DNA from: Candidatus Hydrogenedentota bacterium
Lineage (GTDB): Bacteria; Hydrogenedentota; Hydrogenedentia; Hydrogenedentales; SLHB01
Assembly: GCA_019695095.1 (NCBI GenBank)
Contig: JAIBAQ010000030.1
Location: forward strand, 1-42,630
Reading direction: 5' to 3'
Length of the DNA: 42,630 bases
Part shown: positions 8,690 to 17,500 of the stretch, piece by piece
Layout: each line of letters opens with the position of its first letter
Position numbering within the stretch: the stretch's first letter is position 1
The notes under the pieces: model-generated
What the model was told of the DNA's origin: nothing
Databases searched by the model: none
What the model saw: only the letters and a program-made list of their open reading frames with translations
Program-made: the position numbers and the translations under genes

Positions 8690-9474
8690 TGGCGCGCTTT
8701 CCATTCCTGACGGCGGAGCTTTTCGCCGACCTCCGTGAGGAGGTTGAGACGTCCGCCGTAGGTTTTGTTCAGATTCTCAGGCGTGAATACGGTCTGTACG
8801 TCTCCGAAGGCGATCATCCGCAGATTGATAAGCAGCACCGAATCGAAGTATTCGGGGACTGTCTGTAGATCGTGATGGACCACGACGACCGTGCTTCCCT
8901 GCGCGCGCAATTCACGCAGTAGCTCTACGATAGCTTTCTCGGTGGCGGCATCGACGCCCGCAAACGGTTCGTCCATGAGATAGACCTGAGTCTGTTGGGC
9001 CAGGGCGCGCGCAAGGAAGACCCGTTGTTGCTGCCCGCCCGACAGCTGGCTGATCTGACGGTTCGCCAAGTCGGCCATGCCCACTTTCTCCAGGCAGTTC
9101 TTGGCAATTTCGTAATCGCGCTTGCGGGGCCGGCCAAACAGAGGAAGATGCCCGTAACGTCCCATGAGTACTACGTCGAGGGCGGTCGTGGGGAAGTCCC
9201 AATCCACGGATTCGCGCTGCGGGACATACGCGACGAGACGCCTGCCCTGATGAATGGGCATGCCGAAAATCTGCACGCGGCCCGACGCCAATGGAACGAG
9301 GCCCAGCACGGCCTTGATCAACGTGCTTTTGCCCGCACCGTTTGGCCCGACCACGGCGATGAGCTTCCCTTCCGGGAAGGCCACGTCGATATCCCATAGC
9401 ACGGGGCGGTGTTGATACGCGACGGTTAAGTCGTGAACGTCGATTGGAGGTGCGGTTATAACCGGGGTAGTCAT
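8686..9474 (-). CDS. Metal ABC transporter ATP-binding protein (ZnuC/MntA/TroB type)
   Basis: 262 aa. Walker A GPNGAGKST at 43-51, Q-loop in AYVPQRESVDWDFP near 82-95, signature LSGGQQQR at 144-151, Walker B VYLMDEP at 164-170 and the switch His in VVVVHHDL. The QRESVDWDFPTT stretch is characteristic of Mn/Zn/Fe importers. The start ATG lies 2 nt past the stop of the binding-protein gene, and the stop overlaps the next permease start, so order and spacing fit one operon. It powers uptake through the two permeases on the inner face of the membrane. Confidence 0.93.
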   Translation of the reverse strand: MTTPVITAPPIDVHDLTVAYQHRPVLWDIDVAFPEGKLIAVVGPNGAGKSTLIKAVLGLVPLASGRVQIFGMPIHQGRRLVAYVPQRESVDWDFPTTALDVVLMGRYGHLPLFGRPRKRDYEIAKNCLEKVGMADLANRQISQLSGGQQQRVFLARALAQQTQVYLMDEPFAGVDAATEKAIVELLRELRAQGSTVVVVHHDLQTVPEYFDSVLLINLRMIAFGDVQTVFTPENLNKTYGGRLNLLTEVGEKLRRQEWKARQ

Positions 9475-9476
9475 GA

Positions 9477-10460
9477 CTAACGCAAAGCCTTTACGATAGT
9501 GTCGATGTTGTAACGGACCATGCCGATATACGTGCCTTCTGGTGAGCCAGCCTCCCCCATGGCGTCACTGAATAGCTGGCCGCCAATCGTCACGGAACCG
9601 TCGTGGGATTTTACTTCGTTAACGAGAACTTCTATGGATCGTTGCGGCACCGACGATTCCACGAAGACGGCCTTGATGCCGCGCGATGCGATAAGCTCCG
9701 CCAGCCGGGCCACATCCTGCGTGCCGAATTCGGCGGTCGTGCTGATTCCCTGGAGTCCCTTGACTTCGATGTCGTACGCGCGCCCGAAGTAGCCGAATGC
9801 GTCGTGCGCGGTAACCAGCACGCGCTGTTCTTTGGGTATTGTGGCTATCTGTTCGCGCGCATACGCGTCGAGTTGACGCAACTGCTCGATGTACGCGGCC
9901 GCATTCTTTTCGAACTCGGGCTTATGCGCGGGATCGACCGCCACCATTGCGTCGCGAATTCGTTCCGCCACGTGAATCCACAAGCCAACATCGAACCACA
10001 CATGAGGGTCGTGCTGGCCTTGAAACTCCGGAGGATTCCGCAGACTGTCCTGCGGGATGCTGTCCGTCACCGCTACCGTGGATACGGTTCGCGCAAGCTT
10101 CTCAAGGACTTCGATCATCTTGCCTTCGAGGTGCAGGCCATTGTAGAGGATCAAGTCCGCCTCGGTGAGTTTCTGGATGTCTCCCTGGGAGGCTTTGTAG
10201 AGGTGGGGGTCGACACCCGGCCCCATAAGACCCGTCACTTCAACCCATTCACCGCCAATATTCTTGGCCGTGTCGGCAATCATACCGGTCGTGGTTGTGA
10301 CTTTCATGGTGCCACCATGCGACTTCTGACGCAGGGAACCTGACGGAGCCTCGTGGGCAGCAGGGGAGCCGCCGCATCCGGCCGCGAAGGCGACAAGTAC
10401 GGAGAGCAGGGCAATCGAACCCATGGCCCTGCGGAGATTTGTGGACATTGTGTCGCTCAT
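9477..10460 (-). CDS. Metal ABC transporter substrate-binding lipoprotein (TroA/ZnuA-like)
   Basis: 327 aa. A lipoprotein signal ends in AFAAGC with Cys29, so it is membrane-tethered. The cluster A-I metal-binding protein pattern is visible: VDPHLYKAS (His86), HDPHVWFDV (His153), TAHDAFGYF (His219) and LFSDAMG (Asp299). The spacing and the H-H-H-D set match TroA-type Mn/Zn proteins rather than the H-H-E-D set of PsaA/MntC. There is no His-rich loop as in many ZnuA proteins. AAGGA lies 9 nt before the ATG; an ATG four codons further on could also be used. Metal identity (Mn, Zn or Fe) is not settled by sequence. Confidence 0.92.
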   Translation of the reverse strand: MSDTMSTNLRRAMGSIALLSVLVAFAAGCGGSPAAHEAPSGSLRQKSHGGTMKVTTTTGMIADTAKNIGGEWVEVTGLMGPGVDPHLYKASQGDIQKLTEADLILYNGLHLEGKMIEVLEKLARTVSTVAVTDSIPQDSLRNPPEFQGQHDPHVWFDVGLWIHVAERIRDAMVAVDPAHKPEFEKNAAAYIEQLRQLDAYAREQIATIPKEQRVLVTAHDAFGYFGRAYDIEVKGLQGISTTAEFGTQDVARLAELIASRGIKAVFVESSVPQRSIEVLVNEVKSHDGSVTIGGQLFSDAMGEAGSPEGTYIGMVRYNIDTIVKALR

Positions 10461-10462
10461 CA

Positions 10463-10526
10463 GATGCAGTCCTTACTATAATTTATAACATTGATTAACA
10501 AAATTAACTTACGGTAATAATACCGT
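10463..10526 (-). promoter_or_regulatory. Promoter/operator region of the metal importer with a 16-bp palindrome
   Basis: An AT-rich island in GC-rich surroundings. It holds a perfect inverted repeat ACGGTA-ATAA-TACCGT at 10511-10526. Three spaced near-copies of ATTAAC/TATAAC start at 10485, 10495 and 10503. A possible minus-strand -10 (TATAGT) lies about 20 bp before the start codon region. The layout fits metal-responsive repression by a DtxR/MntR, Fur or Zur type protein, but no such free-standing regulator gene is in the window and the palindrome does not clearly match a classical box. Confidence 0.5.
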
Positions 10527-10850
10527 CTTTGGGACGGAAAAGCAAGGTCGCAACTTGGTTTCTCGAAGTTCTCCTGCCGCCGTATCCCGTCATTCGGGGA
10601 CTGGGCGAAGGAAGCGATTCCCGATGCTCCCGTAGTCTGTTTCGGGCGCGGCGGCTCACTCAAACGCAGACATCGGACCGGTCAACGCGCCGTTTCTGCA
10701 AATGGATGTCTGGCTGCGAGAACCCTACTCGTCAGCCCATCAAAGAATCGAAGGAAGGTGATTGACTATACCCGCGTGCGATCCCGCGCCCGCCTTAATC
10801 TGGTGTAGTAGACGATTTACAGTGGAAGGACTTCCCGCTCGTAGTCAACC

Positions 10851-10872
10851 ATGCCGAACGCCCTCTCGGCAT
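10851..10872 (-). terminator. Possible hairpin after the HemW-like gene
   Basis: ATGCCGA (10851-10857) pairs perfectly with TCGGCAT (10866-10872) around an 8-nt loop, 56 bp downstream of the radical SAM stop on the minus strand. No T-run follows on either strand, so it is only a weak candidate. Confidence 0.25.
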
Positions 10873-10927
10873 CTTGACTTGTACCTATCATGGATGTCCC
10901 CTAAGGTTCTCAACGATTTTCGCCAAT

Positions 10928-12220
10928 CTACAGCACAACCTTTTCCGGCCACAGGTTGCGTTTCGACGCGCCCCACAGTTTATTGATGTATTCGATGGAT
11001 AAGACGTCTTCCCATGCGTGGAGCCAAAAGGAACCCCTGTCCGACAGGACAATCTGGTCGCCGTACTCGCGAAGGAATCCGAGGACTCTGAAAAGTCGCA
11101 GATACGACCCAAATGCAGTCTCAATATCCTCGCCAAAACGGTCAAAATAGGCGCTTCGGGTGAAGCGGGTTTCATAGATCCGCCAGTACAGCCATCCGGC
11201 CTGCTGCATCCGTTCGGACAGTTCCAAAGACAGCGCGATGGCTGTCTCGCGCTCATCCATGGCTTTAATGTACTCGGCGACGCCGAAGGTGTTCAGATAA
11301 AACAGGTCGGTAAGATAGGTACCTCCGCTCGCACCCAAACCGATATACAAGGGCACAGTCACCGAGCAGTACCGGGGTACGCCGCGTTTCGTAAACGCCC
11401 AGACGGAACTACGCTCATATCCGGCTTGGTAGAAAATCTTCTCCAAGATGGCCAGCATGCGCCGTCGCTTCAAGCTTAAAAACATGCCATGATTCTTGAG
11501 GCTGCCGTTTTGTCCTAAAGGAGTGTAAGAGAATCGGAACAGCGGATAGGCAGCCACCTGATCGACACCCAAATCCACGACCCGGTACCCCAACTCTTCG
11601 ATTTCCCGGTACGTCTGTTCCGGTAACGCAAACATCACGTCCACATTGACGCAGTCGAATCCTTGCGATACCGCACGGCGCACGGCCGCTTTGACTTCTT
11701 CCACGGTGTAGGGTCGCTGCAAGAGCTTGAGGTGCCTGTCTACAAGCGATTCCACGCCAATGCTGAGGTGCCTCACCCCCATGGCCTTGAGCTCGTCCAG
11801 ATTGTCGGAACTCAGGTGGTTGGGATGACTCTCCATGTGAATGCCGCACTGAAGATTGATGCCGTTGCGCAGGTGTCCGATTAGGTCAACAAGACCGGTG
11901 CGAAGCATTGTTGTGGGAGTACCGCCGCCGATATACAGCGACGTGACCGGCTTGCCATCTAGGAGTTCGCCATAGGAGTCAATCTCCTTCTTTACGGCGC
12001 GAACGTACTCTTTCGCAAGACCGTCCCGGTATATTTCCTTATTGTACGGGCAATACGGACATATCCGCTCGCAAAACGGGACATGCACGTAGATGCCAAG
12101 TGAATGGATCTTGTCGAATTTCTCATGGAGTTCGTCACGCGACGGGGCCCGTTTCCTGAGTAGAATTTGCCGTTCGCCGGTCAAACACTTGAGAAGCGTT
12201 TGTCGAAGGAGACGTTCCAT
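10928..12220 (-). CDS. HemW/HemN-like radical SAM protein
   Basis: 430 aa from ATG 12220, which has GGGAGA 6 nt upstream; the GTG ten codons earlier lacks a ribosome site. Radical SAM motif Cys50-x3-Cys54-x2-Cys57 in VPFCERICPYCPY, followed by YIGGGTPTT (about 97-104) that binds SAM, SIGVES (beta4) and NVDVMFALPEQT, all as in the coproporphyrinogen dehydrogenase/HemW family. The C-terminal 100 residues look like a HemN_C-type helical/winged part. Real HemN adds an N-terminal motif not seen here, so a haem chaperone or an unrelated SAM reaction is more likely. It lies 33 bp downstream of another radical SAM gene, and the two probably work together. Confidence 0.82.
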   Translation of the reverse strand: MERLLRQTLLKCLTGERQILLRKRAPSRDELHEKFDKIHSLGIYVHVPFCERICPYCPYNKEIYRDGLAKEYVRAVKKEIDSYGELLDGKPVTSLYIGGGTPTTMLRTGLVDLIGHLRNGINLQCGIHMESHPNHLSSDNLDELKAMGVRHLSIGVESLVDRHLKLLQRPYTVEEVKAAVRRAVSQGFDCVNVDVMFALPEQTYREIEELGYRVVDLGVDQVAAYPLFRFSYTPLGQNGSLKNHGMFLSLKRRRMLAILEKIFYQAGYERSSVWAFTKRGVPRYCSVTVPLYIGLGASGGTYLTDLFYLNTFGVAEYIKAMDERETAIALSLELSERMQQAGWLYWRIYETRFTRSAYFDRFGEDIETAFGSYLRLFRVLGFLREYGDQIVLSDRGSFWLHAWEDVLSIEYINKLWGASKRNLWPEKVVL

Positions 12221-12253
12221 GACTTTCTCCCTTACCGGCCAAGCGGCCACCCG

Positions 12254-13132
12254 TCAGAAGTATTTGAGCGCGTTAAGAATCGCCGACGGCTTCATTTTCA
12301 GAGTCTGATCGATTTCGGCGTAACTGAGATATCCGCAATCTCGACACAACTCGGCATTGCCCGAAAAACGACAGCATTGGTAAATGGTGCCTTTCTCATA
12401 GACGGAACAGATATTCAGCGGACGCCGCCAGTCGTCTCTGAGCGCCGAAAGCAATCCAGCGCGAGAGTTCAATATCCGGTATCGTTTGCGAAGTCTAAGA
12501 AGTTCTTGCAGGATTTGGCCCTTTTCAGCGCGGTCAATAACGAGGTCGTCGTACCCGTAGTAGGGTGTATGAAAGTAAAAGAACACCCCGCGTATGGCGT
12601 TGATGCCTCGCACGTATTCGCAAAACGCAATTATCTCATTCTTGTTGCGGCTGTTGATTGTGTAGTTGATGAACAGGGACGGATGCTGCGATTCCTGAAT
12701 GTTTCTGAAAATGCGGTCGAAAGATCTGCCGCGCAGGGCATCATGTATCTCTCGAAGGCCGTCGACGCTCACGAAAACGGTGTCGGCAGCGGTCCGGATA
12801 GGCAGTGTGCCGTTCGTGTAAATGACAACCGTCAGAAACCCGACTTGATGCGCGTAATCCACGACCTCGTTGATGCCGTGCTCCCCGTCATGCCAAAGAA
12901 ATGGCTCGCCGCCTTCCAGATACAGACAACGGCCACCTTCACGATGGAAGTCGTCGATCGCTGCAACAACGTCCGTGAAGTCCAAATCTCGGTGGCCACG
13001 TTCGTGTACTCGGCAATGTGCGCATCGCAAGTTGCAGCGGTTCGTCAGAACCAGTCCGCGTATCAACGGTGGGCTCCGCTGGGAAAGGACACGTCCGGCA
13101 ACAAATCGCAGTCCGTACCACGCGGCGTTCAT
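12254..13132 (-). CDS. Radical SAM protein with C-terminal Cys cluster (SPASM-like)
   Basis: 292 aa from ATG 13132 (GGGG 5 nt upstream). Motif Cys33-x3-Cys37-x2-Cys40 in TNRCNLRCAHC, then LEGGEPFLW (SAM-binding GGE) and VSVDG. The C-terminus has several Cys (ICSVYEKGTIYQCCRF, ELCRDCGYL) that may bind a second FeS cluster. The frame continues up to a TTG at 13246. A strong AAGGAG near 13192 stands before an ATG at 13184 that is in another frame, so the true N-terminus, or a frameshift, is unresolved. First gene of the radical SAM pair. The reaction is unknown; related proteins modify peptides or act in cofactor synthesis. Confidence 0.8.
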   Translation of the reverse strand: MNAAWYGLRFVAGRVLSQRSPPLIRGLVLTNRCNLRCAHCRVHERGHRDLDFTDVVAAIDDFHREGGRCLYLEGGEPFLWHDGEHGINEVVDYAHQVGFLTVVIYTNGTLPIRTAADTVFVSVDGLREIHDALRGRSFDRIFRNIQESQHPSLFINYTINSRNKNEIIAFCEYVRGINAIRGVFFYFHTPYYGYDDLVIDRAEKGQILQELLRLRKRYRILNSRAGLLSALRDDWRRPLNICSVYEKGTIYQCCRFSGNAELCRDCGYLSYAEIDQTLKMKPSAILNALKYF

Positions 13133-13279
13133 AAATGCCCCTACATTGGAAACGTATCGTTCCCGAGAATTCCTCCCCGTCCATAATAGCACTCCTTGTG
13201 GTGCAATCTTATTTAAATCTAGTGTTCGACGTGCTGCCTGTGTCAAAGAGTAGGGCTTTTCGACCTCTATTCCTGAGCG

Positions 13280-13325
13280 GAAATAAAGAGGAAATAGAAA
13301 TAAATAGAAATAAAGGAGGGAAATA
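13280..13325. repeat. Purine-rich tract with five GAAATA copies
   Basis: GAAATA occurs at 13280, 13291, 13297, 13307 and 13320 in an otherwise A/G-rich plus strand. It lies upstream of the radical SAM pair and directly beside the stop of the transposase-like remnant. It could be a slipped-strand low-complexity tract or part of a promoter for the minus-strand genes. Confidence 0.5.
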
Positions 13326-13330
13326 ACAGA

Positions 13331-13606
13331 CTACGAATTGTCGCCTTTTTTTCCGCTGTCGGGCGGTTTTCGCTTCCTGCCGCGCTGGCCCGGCTTGAGG
13401 TTGTGGCTAAGGATGGCTTCGATCCGCGTGAGGAACTGCGGGCGCGCCGCACGGTCTGCCCGTGTAGGTCCGTCGCCGGATACGGGTGACGTCATCCTCG
13501 TCGTCCTTCGTGGCTTGGGGATCGGGACAGACCCGTCTTCAATACGTTTCGCATGGGTCAGTCCCTCAGACCCGGCTCCACTGCGATTCGCTTGTGTCAG
13601 TCCCGC
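13331..13606 (-). pseudogene. Remnant of a REP-associated tyrosine transposase (RAYT/IS200-like), C-terminal end
   Basis: A minus-strand frame from a TAG (13607-13609) to a TAG (13331-13333) encodes QFLTRIEAILSHNLKPGQRG followed by RKRK near its end. The adjoining frame encodes TRIRRRTYTGRPCG just before it. Joined across a frame change, these resemble the TGRPlG...fi..lE..l.r.l.p.k.GRk.k ending of RAYT proteins. No start codon, catalytic His pair or Tyr region is left. Inverted REP-like motifs lie inside the same stretch, the usual company of RAYT genes. I infer a decayed, frameshifted element; the call rests on about 60 residues and remembered family patterns. Confidence 0.42.
13524..13604. 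repeat. REP-like hairpin and direct repeat in the RAYT remnant
   Basis: GGGACAGACCC (13524-13534) and GGGTCAGTCCC (13555-13565) form an 11-bp stem with one mismatch and a 20-nt loop. The 21-bp right half, 13545-13565, is repeated at 13584-13604 with 18 of 21 bases identical. Such closely spaced palindromic units accompany RAYT genes. Confidence 0.55.
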
Positions 13607-13739
13607 CTACGCTAGAACCCAGTCGTCAATAACCCCTTTTGCATACCACTCATTCGATAGTACTGAATCGGTACGCAATCCGCAATGGGCCGTAGCATCA
13701 GGGCAATCGAACCAAAAGTTGAGCAAAAACACCCACACC

Positions 13740-13825
13740 GTCATTCCCGCGCAAGCGGGAATCCATCTTCGTATTGAAAAGGCGCCCAATCCGTGAAGAT
13801 GGACCCCCGCTTTCGCGGGGGAGAC
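13740..13825. repeat. Inverted pair of a dispersed palindromic repeat
   Basis: A 31-bp unit (13740-13770) recurs in inverted orientation at 13795-13825 with 25 of 31 bases matching. Each unit is itself a small palindrome around CCCGCG-NAAGCGGG. Units of this CATTCCCGCG(A/C)AAGCGGG kind are widely dispersed in bacterial genomes and are REP-like; a BIME-style doublet is the likely reading. Confidence 0.65.
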
Positions 13826-13928
13826 GAAAGAGCAGATTATCCAAGTAGTCGAAATCCAAAGCGATTTTAGTGCGATTGCCCTTACCGCAAGATCGTTCAG
13901 CAGACCAGCCGTTCTCAGAGAGTCATTC

Positions 13929-14030
13929 GACAGGATTGACACGATTCACAAGATGGAGATCCAGTGGTAGCCGACCAGACTTCGGTCTGTCAACTCCGAT
14001 CTTCATCGTGTTAATCCTGCAAATCCTGTC
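13929..14030. repeat. 102-bp inverted-repeat element with inner UUCG hairpin
   Basis: The left end begins GACAGGATTgacaCGATTCAC and the right end is the reverse complement of GACAGGATTTGCAGGATTAA followed by CACGATGAAGAT, so both ends share GACAGGATT, ACGAT and GAGAT/GAAGAT blocks in inverted order. At the centre, 13976-13989 forms CAGAC-TTCG-GTCTG, a UUCG tetraloop hairpin. Similar GACAGGATT-ended repeats are scattered in many environmental genomes, by my recollection. Confidence 0.55.
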
Positions 14031-14344
14031 CATACGAATTGCGGTTAGAACCCAGTCCCCAATCTCGGCGTGATCCGGTCGCTCCTCGCCTCACCGCGTT
14101 CCCAGTGCAACGAACTTGCTCCTATATATGAGGGGTATCAAACGAAAGGTAGAACCATGTCCGCCGGCATTTGCGCCGGTTGCGTCGCCCGGACGGCTTG
14201 CGCGAGTGACCATTCTTCCGGGGCGACCCCCTTGCCCCGTCAAATTGCGCGGAGGGGGGTGTCCCCCGGCGGAGTCACGGGAAGTGCCCGAGACTTCTCA
14301 CTGGGTTCTCAGAGTAACAAGAGAAGTGGAGACCTTACGGTCGC

Positions 14345-14438
14345 CTGCCGACAAGTATGTCGGCGGAGTGGTCCGCCGCGGCAGATCAGGAGACTCCGCC
14401 ACAACAAGGCCCGGCTGCCGACAAGTATGTCTGCGGAG
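14345..14438. repeat. Direct repeat of a small hairpin unit
   Basis: A 24-bp unit at 14345-14368 recurs at 14415-14438 with one base changed, 70 bp apart. The first copy contains GCCGACA-AGTA-TGTCGGC, a perfect 7-bp stem; the second has one mismatch. Two copies only, so it is not a CRISPR array. Confidence 0.55.
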
Positions 14439-14479
14439 ACCGGGCGCTACGAAATGCATCCCGAGGGTTTTCGTCTTCC

Positions 14480-14558
14480 GTGTGGCAGGCATCTTGCCTG
14501 CCTCTTAATTGGGGACAGGAAGTCCCCGCCGGGGAGGCAGGCAGGATGCCTGCCACAC
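14480..14558. repeat. 25-bp inverted repeat (GGCAGGCAT type) flanking a GGGGAC hairpin
   Basis: Arms 14480-14504 and 14534-14558 are reverse complements with 24 of 25 bases matching. The 29-bp interval contains GGGGAC-AGGAA-GTCCCC. The element ends 26 bp from the stop of the minus-strand LamG gene and could act as its transcription terminator. The arm resembles a dispersed repeat (GTGGCAGGCATCYTGCCTGCC) seen in several phyla. Confidence 0.65.
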
Positions 14559-14584
14559 CTTTTGGTGCAACCCGAGTGCGACGG

Positions 14585-17500
14585 TCAGTCCAGCGTAATC
14601 TCGCCGGGTCCGTCCAAGGTTATCTCTCTGGGCGCGGTGCCAGCAGTAACGATACGGACTACACCCTTTCCGTTGAGGCGCAGGCGCAGGTGTCCGTTAA
14701 CGTCACGGTCCGCGATGACATTGACGGGGGTCTCCGATTCGATCTGCACCGGGATGCGTTCGAGTACCGCACATTCGCGGTCGTTGAGATCGATTTGGGT
14801 ACGGACAGGTCCGGCGTCGACTGTGGTCGTGTAGTTCGCGGGAACAAGATGTCCGCGACCGTCGTAACGGTAGGCGAGGTGCAAGTCGCGCGATTCCGAC
14901 CACCCGTAGACGGCGCTGTGCATGGTGACGAGGCGTTCGTTGCCTTTCACGTAGCCGGAGTGCACCTCTTGCACGGTTATTGGAAACATTTGCTTGGGCA
15001 CGGATTCGTAGGCCAGCTTTACAGGCTCGTTGTAGTACCAGTACAAGTTGCCGTAGCGGAGCTTGCTGAGTACGTCGTCGTAGGCGCCCTCGTCGGTGGA
15101 GCACACCGCCGGGTTGCCCAACGTAACCGGCGCGGGAAGCAGCGCGACATCGGGCCCTTCGGTGACCTCTTTATCGGTGATTACAGGCATCGCGCACAAC
15201 GTGCGCGTGGGTACGACGCCGTTGGCAATTACGACGCCGCCTTTGCCGCGAATCTTGTTGCACCACGCGGTCATGGCGTCTTGCGTAATCAGAATGACGG
15301 AGGTCTTCTTGCGCGCGATGGTGTGGGTTGCGGGATCGATGTCGGCGCTGTGACCGTCCCAACGGTCGTAGGTGTATTCGCCGCCGTAGCCGAAGAGAAA
15401 GCCGTCGGCGAACACGCCACGCGCGCCCATCTCGTCCATCATCACGTCGACGCTGTCGAGCATGGCCTTGCCGAAGGAGTTCTCGAGCGTCGGATAGTAG
15501 ATCCACCAGCGCCAATTGTCCGCGACGCGTTCGGCGGAGAAATACGAGCTGCCCACGTATTCGTGGCCGTATACGGCCTGTTTGCCGTCGGGGCCGATAA
15601 CCTTCGAGTCGCGAAAATGCTCGTCGGGCCGGTTGGTTGCAAAGAGTTGGTGCGCGACGTGAAACATGCCCTTGACTTCGGGGGCGACAGCTCGCAGTCC
15701 ATCCATCATGGCGCGGACCTGCCTGCGTTCCTGCGGGTGTTCGATAAACTCGATGCCTTCGACAGAGATCGCGGGGTCGTCGGTACACCACGAGAGACAG
15801 AAAAGCGTGGCATACTTGGGATTGCGCATGGCGAAGTATTCGGGGCCGGGCACGAGCGAAGCGTCGCGGCGTTGTTGCGTGCCTTGTACAAATGCGAGAG
15901 CGCCTTCGATGGTGACATCGTTGCGGTGTTCGTCGCGGCGGATCGCGTTGACGAAATCGTAGTAGTCGCCGGTGGCGTTGGCGTAGATGGCCCATTCGAG
16001 CGTATACGATGCGCCGGCATCCAACGCGAATTCGCGCGAGGACAGATCCACCCAGGTCTGTCCGTCCGATGCGCCACGGCTCTGGACGATATAGACATCG
16101 TCAAGGGCGACGAGTCCCACGCCCAATCCCGGCTTGACGAGAAATGCCGTCGGACAGAACTTTAGTGGTCGGTCCTCTACGGGCCTGTACGTTTCTTTCG
16201 CAGCGATGAGCGCCTTCTGAAAGGGTTCGCCGCTCGTAGCGAGGCGATTGTGAAAGATGAGACCCAGCGGTTCGTTGGTCCGATTCGTGATGGTATCCGT
16301 CACCACGATGCGGCCCGGCTCGGTGCGGAACACGCGCTTTACTTCGTAGTGCTTGCCGGAAGCGGCGATGCCGCCTGGGACGGACGTTAGTACATGCCAT
16401 TCGGGTTCGCCCGCTGCGTTGGTTCCGTCGTCACAGGTCAAGCGGTTATCGCCGCCATTCGGGATTGAGAACGACGATTCGAGTGTGAACGGCGTCTCCC
16501 CCACTTTCAATATGAGACCACCGCCGGGCGTTGGCTCCACGCGACATTCGGGAGCTGCCGGTTGAGAAGGTAATTGCGCGACCGTCATTTCTCCCGGTGA
16601 CGGAACGACGGGCGGTGGCGCTGGGAAGTGGAACGGCGCGGCAACGCGCGCGGATCGAGACGAACCGGTCAGTTCCGCGCGCAGTTCGTAGTCACCGTCG
16701 TTGAGCGCATCGAGCGAGAATACGTATTGTCCCTTTCCCTCAACGGGGATCTTCGATACGGTTTGCGAAGTAAGCACGTCGCCGTCGCGCCGCGCAAGCG
16801 CTATGCGCACCTCTTCCCCATCGCGCAGCGGCATGATGCCGAGGAACGATACGCTGGCGCGCGCCTCTTTGTCGTCGTCATAGATATAGGATTGGAGCGA
16901 GAGATCGCCCTGTTTTGCGCCTGACTTGCGATACTTCTCCGCGCCGCTCCAGTACCACGCCGCAATCTCGTCGGCGCTGACCGCGCGATTAAATAAGGCT
17001 ACTTCATAGATAGTCCCTCGGAACGGTTGACCCGGGGCGCTGATTCGCAATGGGGCCTCGCCATATGCGGCGGGCTGTAAGGAAAGCGTACCGTCGGGCA
17101 GGCCGTTCACATAGATGGTCGCGGTGTTGCCGCGCCGAACAACCGCAATGAAATGAACGGCGCGATTCTCCAACACCTGCGAGCCGAACGCGTATCGATC
17201 GGCCTCATGCTGACTTTCGCGGTACATAACGCGCCCGCTGCCGCCATCCACACGCAAAACAAAGCCTTCTTCGCGGTAGCGCTCGCAATCGACGATGGTC
17301 CAGTTGGTAGCATCGTCAAAGTACGGTGAAGCGTCGAGTCTCACCCACGCAAACAGGGTGGAGTCGCCGGCGATCTTGAGGGCCGGATTGTCGCCGAGGT
17401 CCACGTAGCTCTTGTCGGAACCGCCGAAGCGCAAACCGCCGCCTTCGGACGGCGGCACCCACTGCGCATCGGAGATGGCGCCATCGTGGCCGTGACCGGA

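Larger units (their letters stand above)
10461..10927. other. Intergenic region between metal operon and radical SAM pair
   Basis: 467 bp. Apart from the promoter/operator at its left end and a small hairpin at 10851-10872, no gene is supported. The short open frames here lack Shine-Dalgarno sequences, family resemblance or sensible composition. Confidence 0.5.
13247..14584. other. Gene-poor, repeat-rich island
   Basis: 1.3 kb without an intact gene. From left to right it contains a GAAATA repeat tract, a decayed RAYT-like remnant with hairpin motifs, an inverted pair of a dispersed palindromic repeat (13740-13825), a 102-bp inverted repeat unit (13929-14030), a direct repeat of small hairpins (14345-14438) and a 25-bp inverted repeat next to the LamG gene (14480-14558). 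Open frames here are repeat translations, not genes. Confidence 0.7.

Noticed and set aside
10529-10765. Small open frame after the metal operon promoter
   Set aside because: No ribosome site, odd composition and no resemblance to any family.
12167-13186. 339-codon plus-strand open frame
   Set aside because: Antisense to the radical SAM gene with the CxxxCxxC motif.
13338-13796. 152-codon plus-strand frame in the repeat island
   Set aside because: It translates REP-like repeats and the antisense of the RAYT remnant.
14345-14438. Possible CRISPR-like repeats
   Set aside because: Only two copies, 70 bp apart, each a small hairpin; no array and no cas genes.
14357-16165. 602-codon plus-strand open frame
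   Set aside because: It is the antisense shadow of the LamG gene in GC-rich sequence and shows no recognisable domain.
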